5,665 nt of DNA from Anaeroplasmataceae bacterium (lineage in GTDB: Bacteria; Bacillota_I; Bacilli_A; Acholeplasmatales; Anaeroplasmataceae): contig JAHHSW010000067.1 of assembly GCA_020024985.1 (NCBI GenBank), forward strand, positions 1 through 5,665. The letters are read 5' to 3'. Each line of letters begins with the position of its first letter. Within the stretch, counting starts at the first letter, position 1. A program made the translations under genes and the position numbers. Shown here piece after piece: positions 1 to 3,974 of the stretch. The notes under the pieces were generated by a model, which was not told the origin of the DNA, did not search any database, and saw only the letters and a list, made by a program, of their open reading frames with translations.

Positions 1-91
1 CATTATAAGTACTAATACGAATGTGGATAACTCTTACATTTTATGCTAAGCATTTCTCTTAGTTTAGAGCCCTTAATTATACCTTAAATTT

Positions 92-123
92 AAAAAATTG
101 GCTTTATATCGGCCTATTTTTTT
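92..123. terminator. Possible intrinsic terminator, may work in both directions
   Basis: An A-rich arm ending TTGGC (92-102) pairs with GCCTA plus a T run (112-122), with one T-T mismatch and a 9-nt loop. The only G-C pairs are the three at the loop end, so the hairpin is weak. The arm begins with A6 and ends with T7, so it could terminate on either strand. It would most likely serve a gene to the left of the window. Confidence 0.4.
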
Positions 124-267
124 AATACTCATTCGGTTATTTTGAAAAATTTATTTACATATGTTGCTATTATGGGAATTATAAAGAGAAATCTATCTAG
201 ATTATGTAAAATTTTCTTTTTTTAAGCATTTCCCTCTTTATTTAGTAGAAGGTATTACTTTACTATT

Positions 268-302
268 AAAAGCCCTTTAAAGCTCAAATTAGAAGGCTTT
301 TT
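268..302. terminator. Weak terminator-like hairpin
   Basis: AAAAGCC (268-274) pairs with GGCTTTT (295-301), a 7-bp stem with a 20-nt loop. The loop itself starts with the palindrome CTTTAAAG (275-282). The long loop and short T run make this a low-confidence terminator. It could equally be chance pairing in AT-rich DNA. Confidence 0.25.
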
Positions 303-365
303 AAGGAAATTAGCTTCTCTTAGCTATCTATTTACTTCTTAATTTATTTAAATTTATATTTGCCC

Positions 366-394
366 TTAATTTAAGCTCCTATTAGGTGTATAAT
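366..394 (+). promoter_or_regulatory. Predicted promoter of the NADAR-like gene
   Basis: A consensus -10 box TATAAT lies at 389-394. The hexamer 17 nt upstream is TTAATT (366-371), a 3-of-6 match to TTGACA. Transcription would start near 401, giving a leader of about 50 nt before the ATG at 452. The -10 box is strong and the -35 box is poor. Confidence 0.5.
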
Positions 395-404
395 ATAAAT
401 ATGA

Positions 405-418
405 AGTTATACATAACT
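405..418. promoter_or_regulatory. Operator-like palindrome at the predicted transcription start
   Basis: AGTTAT (405-410) and ATAACT (413-418) are perfect inverted repeats separated by AC. The site lies 10 bases downstream of the -10 box and ahead of the ribosome binding site, where a bound repressor would block transcription. No regulator gene is visible beside it. Six-base arms in AT-rich DNA can occur by chance. Confidence 0.35.
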
Positions 419-451
419 AATTAATTTAATATAGAGAGGGGTATTATTAAA

Positions 452-1339
452 ATGAGTGACGCAGTTAAAAAGGCTAAGGCTAGAAGTGGTCTTCAAAGTG
501 GCAATAAAACAACAAGATGCTTTATTAGTGAGCCCTATCGTATTTTAGCTTCAGCAAAAATTACTTATAGGTCAATCTATAAGCCAGTTGATGAAAATGA
601 GGAGCTTGTAAAGGTTCCACCTAGAATGAAGCAGCTTATAAGGCTCACAAGGCTTCAAAAGTCAATAAAGGCTTTATGGCCAAAGGCATCTATTATAGAA
701 ATAAGTAAAAAGAGTAATAAAATTTTAGGTAAAATGTGCTCTGTTGATAATCTTAAGCTTGATGGTCATAGCTTTCTATCAGTTATTGAAGCATCAAAGC
801 TTTATGAGGATGGTATGATGATTGATGATCTTTTAGATAAGTCACCATCAGAGATTAAAAAGCTTGAGGAGAAGGCCTTAGAAAAGCCTATTGAGAAAAG
901 ACGTAATCGAAATGATAAGCTTATAGAGCAAATTGGTTATAAATACAAGGATGAGGTATTCCCTTTATATCCAACAACCTACTTTTATGATTATATGTAC
1001 ATTCATGCCTTAGATGATTTAAATAAGAAGCTTATTAAGGATCATGAAAGGAAGCTTATGGCTAGTGACTATGATGATAAGGAGGACAAATCAATTAGAA
1101 GCCTTCATGCCCTTTTAAAATACGATACATTCACAGATATTAATTATTCCCTTGCTAAGGAGAAGGCTCCACAGCATATGGAGTGGCAGCATCTAGAATA
1201 TGATGTTGCTAACCAGGCTAGAGCTGTTTGTATTTATAGAACTCTTTTAGATAATAAGCTTTTAGATAGAGCTTTATCTAGTAAAGAGGAATATTATAAT
1301 ATAGTTTATAAGCTAGATTTTTTAAATAATGAGGAATAG
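452..1339 (+). CDS. DarT1-associated NADAR antitoxin-like protein
   Basis: This soluble 295-residue protein resembles, from memory of family motifs, the NADAR family that accompanies DarT1 toxins. Those proteins remove ADP-ribose that the toxin attaches to guanine in DNA. Matching blocks are LEIS-like IIEISKKS...ILG (81-93), EASKLYEDG followed by DDLL and SPSE (113-134), YPTTYFYDYMYIHAL (173-187), and FTDI (227-230) followed by NQARAVCIYRTLL (254-266). In relatives FTDI and the QAR motif are closer, so an insertion of roughly 14 residues is likely. The glutamate seven positions before the conserved Lys of canonical NADAR (E..FQ..K) is Leu109 here, so activity is uncertain. There is no signal peptide or membrane segment. 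The ATG is preceded by AGAGGGG (435-441) at 10 nt. It has its own promoter and terminator. No toxin partner is visible, although a DarT1 gene would be expected next to it. The family call comes from recalled motifs, not a search. Confidence 0.6.
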   Translation: MSDAVKKAKARSGLQSGNKTTRCFISEPYRILASAKITYRSIYKPVDENEELVKVPPRMKQLIRLTRLQKSIKALWPKASIIEISKKSNKILGKMCSVDNLKLDGHSFLSVIEASKLYEDGMMIDDLLDKSPSEIKKLEEKALEKPIEKRRNRNDKLIEQIGYKYKDEVFPLYPTTYFYDYMYIHALDDLNKKLIKDHERKLMASDYDDKEDKSIRSLHALLKYDTFTDINYSLAKEKAPQHMEWQHLEYDVANQARAVCIYRTLLDNKLLDRALSSKEEYYNIVYKLDFLNNEE

Positions 1340-1342
1340 TAT

Positions 1343-1373
1343 AAGGCCTAGTCATTAAAGACTGGGCTTTTTT
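1343..1373 (+). terminator. Intrinsic terminator of the NADAR-like gene
   Basis: AAGGCCTAGTC (1343-1353) pairs along its full 11 bp with GACTGGGCTTT (1360-1370), including two G-T wobbles, around a 6-nt ATTAAA loop. The 3' arm runs into six T bases (1368-1373). The hairpin begins four bases after the stop codon. It separates this gene from the next one. Confidence 0.85.
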
Positions 1374-1382
1374 ATAGTTCTT

Positions 1383-1391
1383 TGCTATAAT
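1383..1391 (+). promoter_or_regulatory. Extended -10 promoter of the hypothetical gene
   Basis: TGC-TATAAT (1383-1391) is a perfect extended -10 element (TGnTATAAT). The -35 region is occupied by the preceding terminator and has no good match, as is tolerated by extended -10 promoters. Transcription would start near 1398, directly in front of the ribosome binding site, so the leader would be only about 15 nt long. Confidence 0.65.
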
Positions 1392-1399
1392 GACTACAT

Positions 1400-1405
1400 G
1401 GGAGG
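1400..1405 (+). promoter_or_regulatory. Ribosome binding site that fixes the start at 1413
   Basis: GGGAGG (1400-1405) sits 7 nt before the ATG at 1413. An in-frame ATG at 1398 overlaps this site and lies at the predicted transcription start, so it is very unlikely to be used. Confidence 0.8.
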
Positions 1406-1412
1406 ATGTACT

Positions 1413-1907
1413 ATGGGAATAAATGATATTAGCTATGAGGATATGCGTAAGGAATATATAGCATCCTTAGAGGCTCTACCTAGAAAGAGAACGAGCCATG
1501 ATGGCTATTTAGCTATTAAGGAGCTAGAGTGTATAAATAAGACCTATAATGAGTATAAGGGCTTACTTAATTCCTTACTTATAGAAAATGATTTGAATGA
1601 TAGTAATTTAGATGAGGCCTTAGATAGCCTTATGGATTATGCTAGTTTAGTAAGTAATAAGCTAATAGATGGCTTTTATGATTATAGCTATCTAGATGAG
1701 GATAATTATAGCTTCAAAAGCTATGATGAGATTATTAAGCCAATTTTAGACTTACATTTTGAGGCTAACTCAAAGGATGGTAAGCTATATAAGCTATCAA
1801 GGCTTAATAGGCTAGTATTAGAGCTTTCAAGGAAGCTTTATAGTGATCAGAATTTAGCCTTAGTAGCGAAGGAATATAGAGAAAAAATTAAAAGCATATT
1901 AGATTAA
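1413..1907 (+). CDS. Hypothetical helical protein, 164 residues
   Basis: I do not recognise this protein. It is 164 residues long from the ATG at 1413, rich in Asp, Glu, Lys, Leu and Tyr, with no signal peptide, membrane helix, cysteine cluster or catalytic motif that I can see. Most of it reads as amphipathic helices: about 7-22, 33-58, 66-86, 104-116 and 124-163. An acidic, Tyr-rich patch lies in the middle (DGFYDYSYLDEDNYSF, 86-101). This composition would suit a protein-protein contact role, but that is inference. It follows the NADAR-like gene but has its own promoter behind a terminator, so it need not be co-functional. It lacks the length and visible features of a DarT ADP-ribosyltransferase. 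It is a credible gene because of its strong ribosome binding site, extended -10 promoter and following hairpin. Confidence 0.75.
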   Translation: MGINDISYEDMRKEYIASLEALPRKRTSHDGYLAIKELECINKTYNEYKGLLNSLLIENDLNDSNLDEALDSLMDYASLVSNKLIDGFYDYSYLDEDNYSFKSYDEIIKPILDLHFEANSKDGKLYKLSRLNRLVLELSRKLYSDQNLALVAKEYREKIKSILD

Positions 1908-1946
1908 TAGAGGCTAGCTTAAAGCTTTTTAAGCTAGCTTTATTAA
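1904..1946 (+). terminator. Long stem-loop after the hypothetical gene
   Basis: GCTAGCTTAAA (1913-1923) and TTTAAGCTAGC (1928-1938) form a perfect 11-bp stem with a GCTT loop. The stem extends through A-T and G-T pairs to TTAATA (1904-1909) opposite TATTAA (1941-1946), with G1910 bulged. The hairpin starts inside the stop codon region. The T content after it is broken up (ATTAATATTT), so it may terminate less well than the other hairpins here, or protect the 3' end of the message. Confidence 0.6.
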
Positions 1947-1982
1947 TATTTAGGTCAATATGTAAGTAAAGTGTGGCGAAGC

Positions 1983-2002
1983 TTCTAAAGTTTGTAGAAA
2001 CT
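1983..2002. repeat. Overlapping small inverted repeats upstream of the dehydrogenase promoter
   Basis: AGTTT-GTAG-AAACT (1989-2002) is an inverted repeat with 5-base arms. TTCTA (1983-1987) and TAGAA (1995-1999) form a second one that overlaps it. They sit about 30 bases upstream of the -35 box, where an activator could bind. Short arms mean chance is a real alternative. Confidence 0.25.
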
Positions 2003-2033
2003 GCAGTATATTACGTTAATTTATTGAAATCTA

Positions 2034-2061
2034 TTGCGAAAGAATTTATAAGTAGTATAAT
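2034..2061 (+). promoter_or_regulatory. Predicted promoter of the dehydrogenase gene
   Basis: A -35-like TTGCGA (2034-2039, 4 of 6) lies 16 nt before a consensus TATAAT (2056-2061). Transcription would start near 2068, leaving a leader of about 20 nt that carries AAGGAGG (2072-2078). Confidence 0.6.
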
Positions 2062-2086
2062 TATCTTTAACAAGGAGGATTCATAA

Positions 2087-2854
2087 ATGAATAGATTAGA
2101 AGGAAAAGTATGTATTATTACTGGTGGTAACTCAGGTGTTGGTGAGGCAACTGCTAAGCTTTTTGCAAGTGAGGGTGCTACAGTAGTAATTTCAGCAAGA
2201 CGTGTAGAGGCTCTTGAAAGAGTAAAGAACGATATTGAGGCAAATGGTGGAAAGGTACTTGCAGTACCAACAGATATTTCTAAGGTAGAGGATGCTAATA
2301 ATTTAGTTGAAACTACAGTTAAGACATTTGGTAAGATTGATGTATTAGTTAATAATGCAGGTGTTCTTGATACAGGTCTTAAGGCTATGGATAAGTTCTT
2401 AGATAGCGATTTAGATAAGGTAGTAGAGATTAATGAGAAGGGTCATATGTATATGATGCGTGCAGCATTAAAGTATATGGACGAGGCTAAGGCTGGTTCT
2501 ATCGTTAACGTTGCATCAGTTGCAGGTCACACTGGTGGCGGTGGTGCTTGCTATGTTGCATCTAAGGCTGCAATCATTGGTGTTACAAAGCATACAGCAA
2601 TGAGATTTGCTACATCTAACATTCGTTGTAATGTAGTATGCCCAGGTTCTATTATTACTCCAATGACTACAAATCTAGATATGTCACAAAGTGATATGGA
2701 AATGTTTGGTGCTATGATGAAGCATGCTGATATTAGAGGCTTAAAGCCATGTAGCGCTGATGATGTTGCAAGAGTATTATTATTCCTAGCTTCTGATGAT
2801 TCTAAGCCAATTACTGGTCAAACAATCGTTTGTGATTACGGTGTAAATCTATAG
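2087..2854 (+). CDS. Short-chain dehydrogenase/reductase (classical SDR)
   Basis: This 255-residue protein, a typical classical SDR length, should be a cytoplasmic NAD(P)-dependent oxidoreductase acting on a carbonyl or hydroxyl substrate. The Rossmann cofactor motif TGGNSGVG is at 12-19, NNAG at 89-92, and the catalytic residues are Asn116, Ser144, Tyr156 and Lys160 (YVASK). PG follows at 186-187. Arg38-Arg39 after the second strand (ISARR) suggest a preference for NADP(H). The closest functional types by overall look are FabG-like 3-oxoacyl-ACP reductases and hydroxysteroid or sugar dehydrogenases. The substrate cannot be chosen from sequence alone. The gene stands alone, with its own promoter and terminator and no fatty-acid genes nearby, which argues mildly against a housekeeping FabG. 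AAGGAGG lies 8 nt before the ATG. Lysine codons are 17 AAG to 1 AAA by hand count, which together with the strong signals suggests high expression. Confidence 0.93.
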   Translation: MNRLEGKVCIITGGNSGVGEATAKLFASEGATVVISARRVEALERVKNDIEANGGKVLAVPTDISKVEDANNLVETTVKTFGKIDVLVNNAGVLDTGLKAMDKFLDSDLDKVVEINEKGHMYMMRAALKYMDEAKAGSIVNVASVAGHTGGGGACYVASKAAIIGVTKHTAMRFATSNIRCNVVCPGSIITPMTTNLDMSQSDMEMFGAMMKHADIRGLKPCSADDVARVLLFLASDDSKPITGQTIVCDYGVNL

Positions 2855-2866
2855 GATTATAAAATT

Positions 2867-2908
2867 ATTGAGGATGGATTTTTAATTGAGTCTATCCTCA
2901 ATTTTTTT
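2867..2908 (+). terminator. Strong intrinsic terminator after the dehydrogenase
   Basis: ATTGAGGATGGA (2867-2878) pairs over 12 bp with TCTATCCTCAAT (2891-2902), with one G-T wobble and a 12-nt loop. Six or seven T bases follow at once. It isolates the dehydrogenase from the cdaA operon. Confidence 0.9.
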
Positions 2909-2921
2909 ATTATAAATTTCC

Positions 2922-2950
2922 TTTAAACCCCCTAGTATTTGTTGTATAAT
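2922..2950 (+). promoter_or_regulatory. Predicted promoter of the cdaA operon
   Basis: TTTAAA (2922-2927, 4 of 6 matches to TTGACA) and a consensus TATAAT (2945-2950) are separated by the optimal 17 nt. Transcription would start near 2957, giving a leader of about 42 nt. An inverted repeat AATATA/TATATT (2960-2965 and 2972-2977) lies just after the start point and might be an operator, although it is entirely A/T apart from its spacer. Confidence 0.6.
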
Positions 2951-2985
2951 TATATATAGAATATAGTAGTATATATTTAAGTATT

Positions 2986-2990
2986 GGAGG
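2986..2990 (+). promoter_or_regulatory. Ribosome binding site that fixes the cdaA start at 2999
   Basis: GGAGG (2986-2990) lies 8 nt before the ATG at 2999. A TTG at 2984 in the same frame overlaps the site itself and so cannot be the start it serves. Confidence 0.85.
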
Positions 2991-2998
2991 TTTTTTGT

Positions 2999-3781
2999 AT
3001 GAATTTTTTAGCATTACAGGATATCATTGATTTCTTTAATGAAAATATATATTTTAAAATAGCATTGGATGCATATTTTATCCTATTTATAGTTTCATTT
3101 GCCATCTTCTTTATTTTTAAATTTAAGAAGGCCCTACATTTAGCTATTATAGGTATTTTAATGCTTGCCATCTATTATGTTTCTAATCTATTAGGCTTAA
3201 AGCTTAGCACAAGCATTTATGGGCCACTTGTTTCAAGCTACATAATAATTTGTGCTATTATATTAGCTCCAGAATTAAGAAAGCTTATGGATTTCCATAA
3301 GGCTGATGATAATAATAAGAAGAACCTAAGTATTGCAACTCAGGCTAATAAGGAGGCTATTGCTAATGCGGTCTTTGATTTAGCCGCTAATAAGGTAGGT
3401 GCCTTAATTACTATTGAGCAGCATATTTCTCTTGAGCAGTATGCAGAAAGAGCCATATCTATGAATTCAGATATTTCTAAGGAATTACTTGAGCAGATAT
3501 TTATTAAGGATTCTCCATTACATGATGGTGGTGTTATTATTAGAGGTAATAAGATAATATGTGCAGCAGCATATTATACCCTAACTCAGCAGCAAAGCTT
3601 AGATAAGACAGTAGGCTCACGTCATAGAGCTGGTGTTGGTATAAGTGAAATTTCAGATTCACTTACTATCATAGTTTCTGAGGAAACTGGTGATGTACAT
3701 GTTGCGGTAAGTGGATTTATGAAGAACATGTTTAATAAGACCGATTTACTTGAGTATTTAAATGCTTATTTAGGAAATTAG
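2999..3781 (+). CDS. cdaA: Membrane diadenylate cyclase (CdaA-type, DAC domain)
   Basis: CdaA joins two ATP molecules to make cyclic di-AMP, which in Firmicutes controls potassium and osmolyte uptake and cell-wall homeostasis. This 260-residue protein has the family layout: three membrane helices (about 21-42, 46-66, 73-91) ending in APELRKL, then a cytoplasmic DAC domain from about 110 to 242. Signature blocks are ALITIE (135-140), FIKDSPLHDGGVIIRGNKI (168-186), GSRHRAGVGISE (206-217) with RHR at 208-210, and SEETG (227-231). The usual DGA motif reads DGG (176-178), a change at the third position; the Asp and the RHR motif are kept, so activity is plausible. The start is the ATG 8 nt after GGAGG. 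It heads an operon: the next gene starts 13 nt after the stop, and its ribosome binding site overlaps the TAG. The usual partners cdaR and glmM do not follow directly. Confidence 0.93.
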   Translation: MNFLALQDIIDFFNENIYFKIALDAYFILFIVSFAIFFIFKFKKALHLAIIGILMLAIYYVSNLLGLKLSTSIYGPLVSSYIIICAIILAPELRKLMDFHKADDNNKKNLSIATQANKEAIANAVFDLAANKVGALITIEQHISLEQYAERAISMNSDISKELLEQIFIKDSPLHDGGVIIRGNKIICAAAYYTLTQQQSLDKTVGSRHRAGVGISEISDSLTIIVSEETGDVHVAVSGFMKNMFNKTDLLEYLNAYLGN

Positions 3782-3785
3782 GAGG
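3780..3785 (+). promoter_or_regulatory. Ribosome binding site of the small membrane protein, overlapping the cdaA stop
   Basis: AGGAGG (3780-3785) overlaps the last two bases of the cdaA stop codon (TAG, 3779-3781) and lies 9 nt before the ATG at 3795. Ribosomes ending on cdaA would stand on this site, so translation is likely coupled. An earlier ATG at 3788 opens only a six-codon frame and is too close to the site. Confidence 0.8.
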
Positions 3786-3794
3786 TAATGAATT

Positions 3795-3974
3795 ATGAAA
3801 ATATTTGATACAATTTTAGAGATACTAACTGCCCCATTTAATTTCTTAATTAGAGCTAATGCTATGCCTACTCCTAAAAAAAGCATCCATCAAATTTGGA
3901 TTCTTCTTATGAGTATTGTAGTAGTCCTATTACTTGTGTTTATAGCATATTATGAGGTGTTCATTCATGCTTAG
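3795..3974 (+). CDS. Small single-helix membrane protein in the cdaA operon
   Basis: This 59-residue frame begins with ATG after a strong AGGAGG and ends with TAG at 3972-3974. An N-terminal stretch that may form an amphipathic helix (MKIFDTILEILTAPFNFLIR, 1-20) is followed by a polar linker with KK at 28-29 and one hydrophobic helix at about 34-53 (from IWILLMSIVVV). The positive-inside rule places the N-terminus in the cytoplasm and a six-residue tail outside. I know no family for it. Its position between cdaA and a membrane sensor, the ribosome binding site overlapping the cdaA stop, and the 8-bp overlap with the next gene all mark it as a real, coupled gene. I infer that it may bind CdaA or the sensor in the membrane, in the slot where CdaR is usually encoded. 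That role is speculation. It is short enough to be missed by automated gene calling. Confidence 0.82.
   Translation: MKIFDTILEILTAPFNFLIRANAMPTPKKSIHQIWILLMSIVVVLLLVFIAYYEVFIHA
3954..3959 (+). promoter_or_regulatory. Ribosome binding site that fixes the sensor gene start at 3967
   Basis: GAGGTG (3954-3959) lies within the end of the small membrane protein gene, 7 nt before the ATG at 3967. An in-frame ATG at 3952 overlaps this site and has no site of its own, so 3967 is preferred. The ATG overlaps the upstream stop as ATGCTTAG. Confidence 0.75.

Larger units (their letters stand above)
1..388. other. AT-rich intergenic region without a gene
   Basis: No open reading frame with a ribosome binding site is visible on either strand in this stretch. 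It holds two hairpins followed by or containing T runs (about 92-123 and 268-302), a perfect 9-mer DnaA-box match on the minus strand (TGTGGATAA, 22-30), and a short inverted repeat (AATCTA-TC-TAGATT, 190-203). It also has a diverged direct repeat that begins AAGCATTT, at 48-67 and 224-245. The hairpins could end transcription of a gene lying left of the window. I see no tRNA, riboswitch or CRISPR structure here. Confidence 0.6.

Noticed and set aside
1..451. CRISPR array, riboswitch or tRNA in the left gap
   Set aside because: There are only two imperfect repeat copies, no regular spacers, no conserved aptamer-like core and no cloverleaf.
1398..1412. Longer start for the hypothetical protein at ATG 1398
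   Set aside because: This ATG overlaps the ribosome binding site at 1400-1405 and coincides with the predicted transcription start. The ATG at 1413 is ideally spaced.
1413..1907. DarT toxin partner of the NADAR-like gene
   Set aside because: It is shorter than typical DarT proteins, is mainly acidic amphipathic helix, shows no NAD-binding or catalytic motif that I can see, and is transcribed separately.
2984..2998. TTG start for cdaA at 2984
   Set aside because: The TTG overlaps the GGAGG at 2986-2990. The ATG at 2999 lies 8 nt after it.
2977..3171. Minus-strand frame of 64 codons
   Set aside because: It lies antisense to the start of cdaA, which has clear domains, a ribosome binding site and a promoter. 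The translated product has no recognisable motif.
3952..3966. Longer start for the sensor gene at ATG 3952
   Set aside because: It overlaps GAGGTG (3954-3959) and has no site upstream. The ATG at 3967 is 7 nt after that site and overlaps the upstream stop, as expected for coupling.
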